A DNA stretch of 64,000 nt from Halomonas sp. HL-93 (GCF_900086985.1 NZ_LT593974.1:806001-870000); one strand, 5' to 3'; shown: positions 17,130-26,744, numbered from the stretch's first letter. The notes: a model not told the origin generated them from the sequence alone. Made by a program: numbers and translations.

Positions 17130-17654
17130 GTGGCCATTTATCAATACGGAGAGCATCGCCCAGATATTCAGGACGACGTATACATCGCCGAAACGGCGGA
17201 TGTTATCGGTCAGGTGACCTTAAAGGCACGCTCAAGCGTGTGGTACCAGGCGGTGTTACGTGGTGACACTGAGCACCTTGAGGTGGGCGAAGAGAGCAAT
17301 ATTCAGGACGGCGCCGTACTGCACGCGGACCCAGGCTTTCCGCTTAAGGTGGGCAAAGGCGTGACGGTCGGGCATCAGGCCATGCTGCACGGCTGTACCG
17401 TTGGCGATGGCTGCTTAATCGGTATTCAGGCGGTAGTGCTCAATGGTGCGGTGATTGGTGAGAATAGCCTGGTGGGTGCCGGTGCCTTTATTAAGGAAGG
17501 CGCGGTATTTCCGCCTAACTCGTTGATCGTTGGCTCGCCTGCCAAGGTCGTGCGGGAGCTTTCCGAAGAGGCCGTGGCCGGTATGAAGAAAAATGCTCAG
17601 GGCTACGTCGAGCGAGGTCGGCGCCACGCCGATCAGTTGAAACGCATCGGCTAA
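17130..17654 (+). CDS. Gamma carbonic anhydrase family protein (YrdA-like)
   Basis: This 174-residue left-handed beta-helix protein has hexapeptide repeats (VIGQVTLKARSSVWYQAVLRGD, GEESNIQDGAVLHAD) and the three zinc histidines in AVLHADPG, VGHQAMLHGC. The family includes carbonic anhydrases and acyl or carnitine-linked proteins such as CaiE and PaaY. It starts with GTG at 17130, placed close after AGGAGG (17119-17124); an overlapping ATG at 17128 is in the wrong frame. It is the last gene of the operon, followed by a strong terminator. Enzymatic activity is not assured. Confidence 0.88.
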   Translation: MAIYQYGEHRPDIQDDVYIAETADVIGQVTLKARSSVWYQAVLRGDTEHLEVGEESNIQDGAVLHADPGFPLKVGKGVTVGHQAMLHGCTVGDGCLIGIQAVVLNGAVIGENSLVGAGAFIKEGAVFPPNSLIVGSPAKVVRELSEEAVAGMKKNAQGYVERGRRHADQLKRIG

Positions 17655-17675
17655 TTTTTCATTGCGTATAAAAAA

Positions 17676-17700
17676 CCCCAGGCCTTGGCCTGGGGTTTTT
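17676..17700. terminator. Bidirectional terminator between the carbonic anhydrase gene and the LctP-type permease
   Basis: A perfect 9-bp stem CCCCAGGCC/GGCCTGGGG (17676-17684, 17687-17695) with a 2-base loop is flanked by A5 upstream and T5 downstream. It serves the two convergent genes. Confidence 0.92.
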
Positions 17701-17728
17701 GTTTTGCTCATAAAACAGGGATTCAACA

Positions 17729-19420
17729 TCACATGAGCGCGTCGGTAACCCCCAATACATAGAAGGCGATCAAGCCAATCAGGCCGGTAAACACCAGGTA
17801 ATAGATAGTCGGCAGGATCGTTTTACGGATCGTCGCCCCTTCGCGGCCGAGTAGGCCAACAGTGGCGGATGCCGCGACCACGTTGTGGATCGCAATCATG
17901 TTACCTGCTGCCGCACCTACCGCTTGCAGTGCCACCATCATCGCAGTGGACAGCCCGAGAGATTCAGCAACGCTGAACTGGAACTCGGCAAGCATCAGGT
18001 TGGAGACGGTGTTCGAGCCGGCGATAAAGGCCCCCATGGCGCCGACTGCAGGTGCAAAGAACGGATATACACCGCCAACACTATCAGCCACCGCCTGGGC
18101 CATCATTACCGGCATTGAGACGAGGTCTGCGCCGTTAACGCCCGAGTTGATCAGTATGCGCACCATCGGCACGGTGAAGATCAATACAAAGCCTGCGCCA
18201 AATATCGTTTTGGTCGACTCTGAAATCGCGGCACTAATCTTGCGGCCATTCATCTGGTGCAGGAAGTAGGTGATAAACACCACCGCAAGAATGATACCGC
18301 CCGGCAGATAAAACGGCTCAACGCTGCCGCTGATGCCTTCCTCGCCAAGGATGTTTGTCCAACCCAGGCTCAGCGAGTTCAGTGCGGCTTTCAGCGGTTC
18401 AATGGTGCTTGAAGCGACCAGGAACAGCGCCAGCAGTACGTAGGGTATCCAACCTTTAAAGGTGGACATGGGAGCTTTGCCTGCAACGTCATCAAGCTTG
18501 ATTTGCAGGTTGCCGATCCACTCGTCGGGCCAGGAGCTGGCTTCAGGAAAGTCCCAGGTGTCTTTAGGTAGCAGGAAGCCCTTGCGCGCGGCAGGGACCA
18601 CAATTGCCAGACCGACCATCGCCCCGATCATCGAGGGGAATTCCGGGCCGAGGAACACGCCCACCAGCATGTAAGGCACTACAAAACAAATGCCGGTAAA
18701 GATGGCGAAAGGAGTAATTGAAAGCCCTTCTTTCCACGACTTGTTGGCACCGAAGAAGCGGACCATCACAGTGACCAGAATCAGCGGCATTAAGATGCCT
18801 ACAATACCGTGGGTGATGGCCACTTCGCTGGTCACTAGCTGGAAGAATACGTCCCATGTAGAGCCAGCTGATTCCAAGTCAGAGGTGATGCCTGCGCGGT
18901 CAAGGCCGCTACCCACACCTACGACAATCGGCGTGCCGACGGCACCAAACGATACCGGCGTGGACTGGATCATCATGCCCACCACGACAGCTGCCAGCGC
19001 TGGGAAGCCCAAGGCTACCATCAGCGGTGCAGCCACAGCGGCAGGGGTGCCGAAACCAGAGGCACCTTCAATAAAGCAACCAAACAACCATGCGACGATC
19101 AGCGCTTGAACACGACGGTCGGGGCTGATCCCCGAGAACCCGTTACGGATGGCGGTGATGCCACCTGAGTGCTTAAGCGTGTTGAGCAGCAGGATCGCAC
19201 CAAAAATAATCCACAACAGCCCCGCCGTTTGGATAAGTCCTTGGATGGTTGAGGCGACAATCCGCGAAAAGGACATATCCCAAGCGGTAAGGCCGATGAT
19301 GGCCGCAGTGATAAAAACGATGGGCATGGCTATCTTGGCCGGTATTTTAAAGCCAATAAGCAACACCCCCGCTAACAGCAGCGGCGTGAATGCCAGAAGT
19401 GCAAGGATTGATTCATTCAT
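17729..19420 (-). CDS. L-lactate/glycolate permease (LctP family)
   Basis: This 563-residue permease has 13-14 predicted membrane helices. LctP signatures include [58 protein letters not shown] and [14 protein letters not shown]. The family contains LldP (L-lactate) and GlcA (glycolate). Adjacency to glycolate oxidase and the TGGTAATACCA site upstream favour glycolate or lactate import; choosing between them is inference. It is monocistronic, convergent with the carbonic anhydrase gene, with a long 372-base upstream region. Confidence 0.92.
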   Translation of the reverse strand: MNESILALLAFTPLLLAGVLLIGFKIPAKIAMPIVFITAAIIGLTAWDMSFSRIVASTIQGLIQTAGLLWIIFGAILLLNTLKHSGGITAIRNGFSGISPDRRVQALIVAWLFGCFIEGASGFGTPAAVAAPLMVALGFPALAAVVVGMMIQSTPVSFGAVGTPIVVGVGSGLDRAGITSDLESAGSTWDVFFQLVTSEVAITHGIVGILMPLILVTVMVRFFGANKSWKEGLSITPFAIFTGICFVVPYMLVGVFLGPEFPSMIGAMVGLAIVVPAARKGFLLPKDTWDFPEASSWPDEWIGNLQIKLDDVAGKAPMSTFKGWIPYVLLALFLVASSTIEPLKAALNSLSLGWTNILGEEGISGSVEPFYLPGGIILAVVFITYFLHQMNGRKISAAISESTKTIFGAGFVLIFTVPMVRILINSGVNGADLVSMPVMMAQAVADSVGGVYPFFAPAVGAMGAFIAGSNTVSNLMLAEFQFSVAESLGLSTAMMVALQAVGAAAGNMIAIHNVVAASATVGLLGREGATIRKTILPTIYYLVFTGLIGLIAFYVLGVTDALM

Positions 19421-19792
19421 GGGACGAACTACCCCTTGTTATTGATCGTATGCTCCACAATGATGACAAGCCGCATCGCGGCTTTTGGCGTCACTGTGAA
19501 AGATACGGCGCTGCTGGAGAGATGACTACTATTGGAAAATTGGTAATACCAATAGAAAACACGCTAAACGTTAAGTTTTAATTAAGGGTTTAGTTTATAA
19601 CTTATTGTTTTTATTTGGCTTTAAAGGCGTACGGTGAGTAAGTTTCGAGTGCTATCCATTAGACTAATAGACAGTCCTCGTGAGCGCCTATTATCGAACG
19701 TTAATGGCATAGCGTGGTAAAACGAATGACCCATAGTGAATGCTATTGTTCATTTAGAGGTATGACGGGACTCTTTCAACCAAGAGAGATTT
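19421..19792. other. Intergenic region upstream of the LctP-type permease and the GST-like gene
   Basis: This 372-base gap holds divergent control signals. A small hairpin (AAGCCGC/GCGGCTT at 19468-19484, followed by TTTT on the plus strand) lies in the permease leader, and ATTGGTAATACCAAT at 19539-19553 is a likely GntR operator. The remainder (19560-19780) is AT-rich and carries no open frame of interest. A purine-rich AGAGAG precedes the GST-like start. Confidence 0.6.
19539..19553. promoter_or_regulatory. Candidate FadR-subfamily GntR operator (ATTGGTAATACCAAT)
   Basis: A perfect 15-base palindrome of the ATTGGTNNNACCAAT type known for PdhR and GlcC/LldR relatives lies 119 bases upstream of the permease start. 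Its core TGGTNNNACCA matches the site at 5362-5372 in the glcC-glcD region, so GlcC is the likeliest binder in the window. Confidence 0.65.
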
Positions 19793-20491
19793 ATGATGCC
19801 AAGACAGCTTTATGATTTATGCGGCCGTGACGAGCGGTTACGGTTCTCGCCTTTTTGCTGGCGGGTACGGATGGCACTGGCCCATAAAGGTCTCGAGTTT
19901 ACCACTCGGCCTTGGCGGTTTCTGGAGAAAGAAGCACTGGCGTTCGCCAAGCACGATAAAGTGCCGGTGCTCGTCGATGGTGAGCAAGTCGTTACCGATA
20001 GCTTTGATATCATGCGCTATCTGGACGATGCCTATCCCCAGGCGCCGCTTTTTGGCCAAGGTGCCAGCTATCAACGGGCACGCTTCTTCAAGCATTACGT
20101 CGAACGTAGCGTGACGCCAGCGCTGTTTAAGATTGTTGCGCTGGATTTACTGGCGGCGATCCATCCCGACGACCGTGACTACTTCCGCGAAACCCGCGAA
20201 GCGCGATTTGGCTGCACACTGGAAGCGTTCCATCAGCCAGAGCAGGGGCGTGCGCAGCTCAAGCAAGCGCTGGCCCCGGTTTATGCCCAGCTGAAAGAAA
20301 GCGACTTTCTTGATGGTGATACCCCAAGCGGTGCTGATTACTTGTTATTTGGCAGTATGATGTGGGCTTACACTGTGTCGCTTGAGGCGCTGGTAGAGGC
20401 AGGAGATGACATTGATCAGTGGTTTCAACGCATGTTGGCCGTTCACGATGGCCTTGCCAGTAAGGCCACTACAGTGAGGGATTTAGCCTAG
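19793..20491 (+). CDS. Glutathione S-transferase family protein
   Basis: This 232-residue protein has an N-terminal thioredoxin-fold GST domain (LYDLCGRDERLRFSPFCWRVRMALAHKGLEF, then KVPVLVDGEQVVTDSFDIMRYLDD, with VPVL and DS as glutathione-contact signatures) and a helical C-terminal domain (about 95-225). Two in-frame ATGs begin the frame (19793, 19796); AGAGAG lies 5-8 bases before them. It stands alone, divergent from the permease. Substrate unknown; some homologues of this subclass are dehydratase- or lyase-like. Confidence 0.87.
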   Translation: MMPRQLYDLCGRDERLRFSPFCWRVRMALAHKGLEFTTRPWRFLEKEALAFAKHDKVPVLVDGEQVVTDSFDIMRYLDDAYPQAPLFGQGASYQRARFFKHYVERSVTPALFKIVALDLLAAIHPDDRDYFRETREARFGCTLEAFHQPEQGRAQLKQALAPVYAQLKESDFLDGDTPSGADYLLFGSMMWAYTVSLEALVEAGDDIDQWFQRMLAVHDGLASKATTVRDLA

Positions 20492-20619
20492 TACTAAAAT
20501 TTATGTTGCACTGCACAAAAGTGACTGCTAACGTGTGGTGTAGCAAAGGCGCCGACCTTATCGATGTTCCCATTTCAAGGCGCGCCTATGTCGTTACTCA
20601 CTCCTAAGGAGATAGTGCA

Positions 20620-20976
20620 ATGAACAAAGCCGCCGAAAAAACCAGCCAGCAAGTCGAGTCCATCTTTGTATCGCCGATGCGTTCTTACACGCTGACGGCA
20701 CTGGACTACTACGATCAGATCGTAAGCGCGCAGCTCGACGCTGTTCGTGCTTACTCGGACCTGAGTGTTGCCCAGGCCCGCACTTGGCTGGACGTGAAAG
20801 ATGCCGACAGCTTCAAAAAGGCACTGGAAAGCCAGCAGAAAACTGCCAGTGATCTTTTGGAGCGTATGAAAGGCGATGGCGAGAAAGTTACTTCCATCAG
20901 CCAAAGCTTCATGAAAGACAGCCAGAAAATGGCCGAAGACACCACCAAGAAAGCGGTAGAAACGGCTAAGCAGTAA
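20620..20976 (+). CDS. Phasin family protein
   Basis: This small, mostly helical protein of 118 residues has a phasin-type central helix (VESIFVSPMRSYTLTALDYYDQIVSAQLDAVRAYSDL) and a lysine- and alanine-rich, charged C-terminal tail (TTKKAVETAKQ). Phasins coat polyhydroxyalkanoate granules, common in Halomonas. AAGGAGA precedes the start and a clear terminator follows the gene, so it is monocistronic. No polymer synthase gene is in the window. Confidence 0.85.
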   Translation: MNKAAEKTSQQVESIFVSPMRSYTLTALDYYDQIVSAQLDAVRAYSDLSVAQARTWLDVKDADSFKKALESQQKTASDLLERMKGDGEKVTSISQSFMKDSQKMAEDTTKKAVETAKQ

Positions 20977-21012
20977 GTCTAGCCGCTAACGCTTAATCGC
21001 TTGGGTTAATCA

Positions 21013-21039
21013 CTGCGCTCTTTTAAGGGCGCAGTTTTT
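21013..21039 (+). terminator. Terminator of the phasin gene
   Basis: An 8-bp stem CTGCGCTC/GGGCGCAG (one G-T pair) with loop TTTTAA is followed by T5. It lies 36 bases after the phasin stop and 39 before the end of convergent uraD. Confidence 0.88.
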
Positions 21040-21077
21040 GTATATCCGTATATAAAGTGAGCAGAAGGGTAAGTCTC

Positions 21078-21623
21078 TTACGCTTTTTGCTCTGCTCGCG
21101 CACGCAGTCGCAGACGCGCGATACGAATGATTTGCTCAATGGCAGTTCTCCGTTCCGTCGCGGCGTCATTATCGAGGCGCTCGGCAAACGCCTGTAAGAT
21201 GGCGTGTCGATCAAGACCTTTAACGGCGATTACGAAAGGAAAACCGAATTTTTCCTTGTAGCTGGCATTAAGCGCCTCAAAGCGGGCAAACTCTTCTGGG
21301 GAGCATTGATCAAGCCCCGCGCCTGCCTGTTCGCTAGTAGAATCCTGCGTCAACTCGCCTGCTAAAGCCGCCTTGCCTGCCAGGTCCGGGTGGGCCTGAA
21401 TGACACTAATCTGCTGCCCGCTTCTTGCCTGCTGCAGTTGGAGTCCCATTAAGTCAGCAAGCGTATCGGGGGCGTCGTGGGCGGAGGTTAGCCCGGCTTC
21501 CCAAGCGGCTTGTGCCACCCAGGGTGAATGCTCGTAGATGTCGCCATAGTGGTCGATAAACGCATTAAGCGATAACTCACTTGGGCGGGGGTGTAAACAC
21601 AACGCGGCGTGATGTGACGACAT
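21078..21623 (-). CDS. uraD: OHCU decarboxylase (urate pathway)
   Basis: This 181-residue enzyme decarboxylates 2-oxo-4-hydroxy-4-carboxy-5-ureidoimidazoline to (S)-allantoin, the third step of urate breakdown. Family motifs are FIDHYGDIYEHSPWVAQAAW, IQAHPDLAGKAAL, and NASYKEKFGFPFVIAVKG. It is divergent from uraH across 109 bases containing a TTGTATACAA-like site. A GGAG box precedes the ATG. No fusion to UraH is present; the two are separate genes here. Confidence 0.94.
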   Translation of the reverse strand: MSSHHAALCLHPRPSELSLNAFIDHYGDIYEHSPWVAQAAWEAGLTSAHDAPDTLADLMGLQLQQARSGQQISVIQAHPDLAGKAALAGELTQDSTSEQAGAGLDQCSPEEFARFEALNASYKEKFGFPFVIAVKGLDRHAILQAFAERLDNDAATERRTAIEQIIRIARLRLRARAEQKA

Positions 21624-21659
21624 GGTGGCTCCAGGCTAAGCTAAGTCTGTGATGGCTCT

Positions 21660-21670
21660 ATGTATACAAT
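21660..21670. promoter_or_regulatory. Candidate purine-regulon operator (ATGTATACAAT)
   Basis: ATGTATACAAT, one base from the ideal ATTGTATACAAT form, sits between the divergent uraD and uraH genes. The same motif occurs perfectly at 32370, 32553 and 39322, always before ureide genes. Confidence 0.6.
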
Positions 21671-21732
21671 AAAGCAAGCTGACGGTACTCTAAAGCCATC
21701 CATATAATACACAATAGCAATAAGGAGCCATC

Positions 21733-22086
21733 ATGGGACGTCTGACTACCCACGTGTTGGATACCGCACGCGGCTGCCCTGGCCAAGGTATTGCCATCGA
21801 CATCCTACGATTGAACGGCAGCGAACGTCAGCATATACGCACGGTGACCACCAACCAAGATGGTCGTTGCGATGCGCCGCTCCTCGAGGGTGAGGCCTTA
21901 ACGCCCGGCGAGTACGAACTTTGCTTTCATGCGGGTGACTACCTTCGCGCGCAAGGGGTGGAGGCCACTGAGCCGCGTTTTCTCGACGTCATCCCCATCC
22001 GCTTCGGTGTAGCGGACGCTCATCAGCATTACCACGTGCCGCTATTGCTTTCGCCGTATGGCTACTCGACCTACCGTGGCAGCTAA
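21733..22086 (+). CDS. uraH: 5-hydroxyisourate hydrolase
   Basis: This 117-residue transthyretin-like protein hydrolyses 5-hydroxyisourate to OHCU. The signature ends are both present: N-terminal [18 protein letters not shown] and C-terminal [18 protein letters not shown]. Length is normal for cytoplasmic forms, and no signal peptide is visible. AAGGAG lies 6 bases before the ATG. It precedes puuD by 15 bases, in the same operon. Confidence 0.96.
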   Translation: MGRLTTHVLDTARGCPGQGIAIDILRLNGSERQHIRTVTTNQDGRCDAPLLEGEALTPGEYELCFHAGDYLRAQGVEATEPRFLDVIPIRFGVADAHQHYHVPLLLSPYGYSTYRGS

Positions 22087-22101
22087 TAGCGGAGGCCTTT
22101 G

Positions 22102-23304
22102 ATGCAAGCGTATTTGATCGACGCGGTTAATGTCCTGCTGCGGTGGTTGCATGTTATTGCAGCGATCGCCTGGATTGGTGAATCCATCTACTTTGTGATG
22201 CTGGATAACAGCCTGCGCACGCCAAAGGCAGAAACGGACCGCCAGAAGGGGATTTTTGGCGAGATGTGGGCCGTACATGGCGGCGGCTTTTATCATAACC
22301 AGAAGTACACTACGGCACCTGACAAACTTCCCAACGACCTACATTGGTCGTTCTGGAAAGCCTATACCACCTGGCTTTCCGGATTTGCCCTGTTTGTCAT
22401 CCTCTACATGGTCAATCCTGGCTTTTATCTGGTAAACCCGGATAGCCCCTGGCAGTGGGCCGCCAGCATGACCGGCTGGCAGGCTAATCTACTGGCGTTG
22501 CTTTTCTTATTCGGCGGCTGGGTGGTGTATAACGAGTTGTGCAAGCGCATTAGCCCCAATATGGATCGTGACGGCCTGCTTAGCGTAGCGGTTGCTGTAA
22601 TGATGGTTGTGGTTGCCTACCTAAGCACGCAAATGTTCACCGGCCGTGCGGCTTTTCTGCTTACCGGGGCGGTGATGGCGACGGCGATGTCGGCGAATGT
22701 CTTCTTCTGGATTATTCCCGGCCAGCGCCGCATGGTAAAAGCCATGAAAGCAGGCGATGCGCCTAACCCGCTGGATGGCAAGCGCGGCAAGCAACGCTCG
22801 GTACACAACACTTACTTCACGCTGCCGGTCGTGCTGTTGATGGTGAGTAATCACTATTCGTTTATCTACTCCCACGAGCTTGCATGGGTCGTGATGGTAC
22901 TGTTCATTTTTGCCGGTGCGTTGATCCGTCAATTCTTTGTCTTGATGCATGCAGGCAAAACCCAGCCGGCGTATTCCGCTGTCGGTGTGGGGCTTATTGT
23001 ATTAGCGTTTTGGGTAGCTGCACCCAGTGCTTCCGCGCCTGGTGACGCTGACGGTAGAGAAGGGCCAGATCAGGCGCAAATCAGCGGTTTGATTGAGCAG
23101 CACTGCGTGCAGTGTCACGCACGCGATCCCGAGCATGAGGGTTTCTCAGCCCCGCCGGCCGACTATGCGTTCGATGACTGGGACGACATGCTGGCCCAGA
23201 AAGAGGCTATTCAGCAGGTCGTCGAGAGTCGTTACATGCCGCTAGGCAACTTAACCAAGATGAGCGATGAAGAACGCGATACCATTGCCGCCTGGGAGGA
23301 ATGA
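22102..23304 (+). CDS. puuD: Membrane urate hydroxylase PuuD with C-terminal cytochrome c
   Basis: This protein of about 400 residues oxidises urate to 5-hydroxyisourate, passing electrons to the respiratory chain rather than O2 directly. The N-terminal part has about eight membrane helices (WLHVIAAIAWIGESIYFVMLD first). The C-terminal soluble cytochrome c segment carries heme motif Cys335-Val-Gln-Cys338-His339 (CVQCH). ATG at 22102 is chosen over TTG at 22099 for the GGAGG spacing. It lies between uraH and the GntR regulator. Confidence 0.93.
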   Translation: MQAYLIDAVNVLLRWLHVIAAIAWIGESIYFVMLDNSLRTPKAETDRQKGIFGEMWAVHGGGFYHNQKYTTAPDKLPNDLHWSFWKAYTTWLSGFALFVILYMVNPGFYLVNPDSPWQWAASMTGWQANLLALLFLFGGWVVYNELCKRISPNMDRDGLLSVAVAVMMVVVAYLSTQMFTGRAAFLLTGAVMATAMSANVFFWIIPGQRRMVKAMKAGDAPNPLDGKRGKQRSVHNTYFTLPVVLLMVSNHYSFIYSHELAWVVMVLFIFAGALIRQFFVLMHAGKTQPAYSAVGVGLIVLAFWVAAPSASAPGDADGREGPDQAQISGLIEQHCVQCHARDPEHEGFSAPPADYAFDDWDDMLAQKEAIQQVVESRYMPLGNLTKMSDEERDTIAAWEE

Positions 23305-23320
23305 ACCACGAGGAGAATCC

Positions 23321-24037
23321 ATGAGCGATGCGCAGGCGGTTGTTAAGCGACCCGCGTCGAAAGCGGAGGGCGATGAGCGTCACGAAGCGATTTATCGTGC
23401 GGTAAGCGACGCCATTGTAGAACAGCGACTGAAGCCCGGTGCAAGGCTGCGCGAAGATGCCCTGGCCGATGTGTTTGACATCAGCCGTACCGGGATTCGC
23501 AAGATATTGCAGCGGCTGGCGCTGGAGCAGTTGGTGACCCTAACGCCGCGCCGCGGTGCCAGTGTTACCCGACCCACCGCTGATGAAGCGAAGGATGTGT
23601 TCGACGCGCGCCAGTTGATCGAGTGCGGATTAATGCCTGACGTGGCAAGGCGCATCACTGAGCAGGACGCCCGCGAACTTCGCGATATGGCTCAGCGCGA
23701 GCGCCAGGCGTTGCGAAACGGCGAGCAGAGCGTCGCCATTCGACTCTCGGCGGATTTTCACGTGCGCTTAGCGCAGCTTTCGGGCAATGCGACCCTGGCG
23801 GCCTTTGTTGAACGGCTTTGTTCTCGCTCGTCGCTGATTTTGGCCGTCTATGGCCACCCTGGCCACTTGGGCTGTGAATCCCACGACCACGACGATCTTA
23901 TTGGCTATCTGGAATCAGGCAGCGATGAGCGCGCCCGAGCCTTTATGAGCCGGCATCTGAAAGCCATCGAAGCCTCGCTCTCGATGGTCGAGGAAGAAGA
24001 CACCGTACCGGACCTGCAGCAGATATTTGGGGGGTGA
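23321..24037 (+). CDS. GntR-family regulator linked to urate genes
   Basis: This GntR-FCD protein of about 238 residues has a winged helix at roughly 20-95 (LADVFDISRTGIRKILQRLALEQL, RRGASVTRP) and an FCD domain with metal-type histidines (FHVRLAQLSGN, HDHDDLIGYL). The start at 23321 follows AGGAGA; an upstream in-frame ATG at 23267 lies inside puuD and has no good site. Position after uraH-puuD suggests it controls purine breakdown, probably via TTGTATACAA sites. The ligand might be urate or an ureide (inference). Confidence 0.9.
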   Translation: MSDAQAVVKRPASKAEGDERHEAIYRAVSDAIVEQRLKPGARLREDALADVFDISRTGIRKILQRLALEQLVTLTPRRGASVTRPTADEAKDVFDARQLIECGLMPDVARRITEQDARELRDMAQRERQALRNGEQSVAIRLSADFHVRLAQLSGNATLAAFVERLCSRSSLILAVYGHPGHLGCESHDHDDLIGYLESGSDERARAFMSRHLKAIEASLSMVEEEDTVPDLQQIFGG

Positions 24038-24092
24038 GAGCGGTTGTGTCGGATCGCTAAAAACTGCGCTCAGGGCTTAAATTAAGTAGGCC

Positions 24093-24971
24093 TTACATCA
24101 AGCGCCAAAACGCGTCGACCAACGGGTTTTTTAGGTTTTTCGTTAGGGTAAACAAACCAATATCGTAGGGCTCCAGTTCCGGCGTCACGTCGAGCACACG
24201 AATGCGATCTACCAAGGGGCTGTTGTCGAGGACGATTTTGGGCACCACGCCAATGCCAAAGCCTAAACTCACCATACTCACAATGGCTTCATTACCGGTG
24301 ACCTGGGCATAAATGCGTGGGGAGACATCCAACTGGCGAAACCACTCATCCACACGGGCTCTGGAGACACCACTCTCCGATAGAATCATCGGGATGCTCG
24401 CCCACTCTTGCGGTGTGGTTGGCGTGCTCGTTGGTACATTCGGCACCTGCTGATCAAGCGGGGCAATAAACAGCAAAGGCGACGTGGCAATGGATTTAAA
24501 CGCCAGGCCACGCGGCAAGTTGGCAGGCTGGGCCGCGATGCTAAGATCCTCTTTACCGTCCAGAACATGCGCAATAGCGTGTTCTGGATCCCCCGTGCGC
24601 AGCTTGATTTCAATGATCGGGTAGGCAATGCGAAAGCGCCGCAGCAGTTCGTGCAAAAAGCTGTAGCTGGCGGTGACGGAGCCATACAGGCTGATTTCAC
24701 CGCTTAATTGATCAGGATTGTCGGTTAATTCATGACGAATCAAATTCCATTGGCTGCTGGCATCGCGGGCGTACTTGAGAAACTTCTGCCCCTCTTGGGT
24801 CAACACCACGGTACGGTTGTCGCGATTAAACAGCGACACGCCCAGCTCCTCTTCCAAATGCCGGATGTTGCGCGACAGGGCAGAAATACTGACGTAGCAC
24901 TCATCGCTTGCGCGCCCAAAATGCAGGGTTTCTGCCAAGGCAAGGAACTGTTTTAAAATTTTAAAATTCAT
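24093..24971 (-). CDS. ilvY: LysR-family activator IlvY
   Basis: This LysR regulator of about 292 residues has an N-terminal helix-turn-helix (MNFKILKQFLALAETLHFG then SISALSRNIRHLEEELGVSLFNRDNRTVVLTQEG), closely resembling E. coli IlvY at the same positions, and a C-terminal inducer domain. Divergence from ilvC confirms the role: activation by acetolactate or acetohydroxybutyrate. The start is placed at the Met that aligns with IlvY; 13 further in-frame residues back to 25010 are possible. Confidence 0.92.
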   Translation of the reverse strand: MNFKILKQFLALAETLHFGRASDECYVSISALSRNIRHLEEELGVSLFNRDNRTVVLTQEGQKFLKYARDASSQWNLIRHELTDNPDQLSGEISLYGSVTASYSFLHELLRRFRIAYPIIEIKLRTGDPEHAIAHVLDGKEDLSIAAQPANLPRGLAFKSIATSPLLFIAPLDQQVPNVPTSTPTTPQEWASIPMILSESGVSRARVDEWFRQLDVSPRIYAQVTGNEAIVSMVSLGFGIGVVPKIVLDNSPLVDRIRVLDVTPELEPYDIGLFTLTKNLKNPLVDAFWRLM

Positions 24972-25162
24972 AAACGCCATGATAATTGAGTTTTGCAAAA
25001 AAAGGGACATGCTGTTGCAAATATATCAATTTAAGAAATGGTCGTGTTTCGGTAGATTGGCTTTACTAACATGGCGCTGAAGCCTGTATGGAGCGGCCGT
25101 GTCACACTTCGCGTGTCGGTGTAGCGACATCGACCGTACGATCACCAATCAGGACGTTAAAG

Positions 25163-26635
25163 ATGGCTAACTATTTCAATACCTTATCTCTGCGCGAACA
25201 GCTGGAGCAGCTGGCGAAATGTCGTTTCATGTACAGCTCGGAATTCGCCGATGGGGTCGACGCGCTGAAAGGCAAAAAAATGGTCGTTATCGGTTGTGGC
25301 GCCCAAGGCCTTAACCAAGGCTTAAACCTGCGCGACAGCGGCTTAGATGTCTCTTACGCACTGCGCCCTGAGGCCATTGAACAAAAACGTCAGTCTTGGA
25401 AAAACGCCACCGAGAACGGTTTTGTTGTAGGTACCTACGAGGAGTTGATCCCCACGGCAGACGTTGTATTGAACCTGACGCCCGATAAACAGCACTCGTC
25501 TGTCGTAACGGCGGTCATGCCGTTGATGAAAGAGGGCGCTTGCCTGTCTTACTCCCACGGTTTCAACATCGTGGAAGAGGGCATGAAAATCCGTGATGAC
25601 TTAACCGTCATCATGGTGGCGCCCAAGTGTCCAGGCTCTGAAGTTCGTGCTGAATACGTGCGTGGTTTTGGCGTTCCCACTTTGATCGCTGTTCACGAAG
25701 CCAACGATCCTAAAGGCGAAGGCCTTGCCCTGGCAAAAGCCTACGCGGTGGGTACTGGCGGTCACAAGGCCGGCGTATTGATGTCCTCTTTCATCGCGGA
25801 AGTTAAGTCCGACCTGATGGGTGAGCAAACGATCCTTTGCGGCATGCTGCAAACCGGTTCTCTCCTTTGCTTCGACAAAATGATCGAAGAAGGCATCGAA
25901 CCTGGCTACGCCGCTAAGCTGATTCAGTACGGCTGGGAAAACATCACGGAAGCATTGAAATACGGCGGCGTGACCAACATGCTGGATCGTCTTTCTAACC
26001 CAGCGAAGATCAAAGCCTTTGATCTTGCTGAAGAGCTGAAAGACATCATGCGTCCGCTCTACAACAAGCACCAAGACGACATCATGAGCGGTCACTTCTC
26101 GCACACGATGATGGAAGACTGGGCGAACGATGACGCTAACCTTCACAAATGGCGTGCCGAAACCGCAGAAACCAACTTCGAGAAAACCCCTGCGGGTGAC
26201 GTAGAAATTACCGAGCAGGAATACTTCGACAACGGCATCTTGATGGTAGCAATGGTTAAGGCAGGCGTTGAGCTGGCTTTCGAAACCATGACGGCGGCGG
26301 GCATCATCGCCGAGTCCGCGTACTACGAGTCGCTCCACGAAACGCCGCTGATCGCCAACACCATCGCGCGTAAGAAGCTGTACGAAATGAACGCGACCAT
26401 CTCTGACACCGCGGAATACGGTTGCTACCTCTATAACCACGCGTGCGTGCCGCTATTGGCTGACTTTATGAAAGGCATCAAATCCGATGTTATCGGTAAA
26501 GGCCTGGATGTAGACGACAACGGCGTTGATAACGCGCGTTTGATCGAAGTCAACGAAGCGCTTCGCGCCCACCCGGTAGAAGCCGTTGGCGCAGTGCTTC
26601 GCGGCCACATGGCGGACATGAAGAGGATCGTTTAA
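25163..26635 (+). CDS. ilvC: Ketol-acid reductoisomerase, class II
   Basis: This 490-residue NADPH enzyme of valine and isoleucine synthesis has the long class II form with a duplicated C-terminal knotted domain. The nucleotide-binding loop is [23 protein letters not shown], followed by [14 protein letters not shown]. Metal-ligand acidic residues are in [13 protein letters not shown]. The start at 25163 ([17 protein letters not shown]) matches E. coli IlvC, so the 25 upstream codons are leader. It is monocistronic with a downstream terminator. Confidence 0.97.
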   Translation: MANYFNTLSLREQLEQLAKCRFMYSSEFADGVDALKGKKMVVIGCGAQGLNQGLNLRDSGLDVSYALRPEAIEQKRQSWKNATENGFVVGTYEELIPTADVVLNLTPDKQHSSVVTAVMPLMKEGACLSYSHGFNIVEEGMKIRDDLTVIMVAPKCPGSEVRAEYVRGFGVPTLIAVHEANDPKGEGLALAKAYAVGTGGHKAGVLMSSFIAEVKSDLMGEQTILCGMLQTGSLLCFDKMIEEGIEPGYAAKLIQYGWENITEALKYGGVTNMLDRLSNPAKIKAFDLAEELKDIMRPLYNKHQDDIMSGHFSHTMMEDWANDDANLHKWRAETAETNFEKTPAGDVEITEQEYFDNGILMVAMVKAGVELAFETMTAAGIIAESAYYESLHETPLIANTIARKKLYEMNATISDTAEYGCYLYNHACVPLLADFMKGIKSDVIGKGLDVDDNGVDNARLIEVNEALRAHPVEAVGAVLRGHMADMKRIV

Positions 26636-26674
26636 TCGGCTGATTAAATGATAGACCGCTAAGTCATCTATAAA

Positions 26675-26708
26675 GCCGAGATATCGCCACGATATTCTCG
26701 GCTTTTTT
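26675..26708 (+). terminator. Terminator of ilvC
   Basis: A stem GCCGAGATATC paired with GATATTCTCGGC (one bulged base) and a GCCAC loop is followed by T6 at 26703-26708. It lies 40 bases after ilvC and before modF. Confidence 0.88.
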
Positions 26709-26744
26709 GTCTCTGATTTATTTAACACCGTAAGGAATATATCG

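Noticed and set aside
25601..26440. 279-codon minus-strand open frame
   Set aside because: Antisense to ilvC; no start signal and no recognisable domain.
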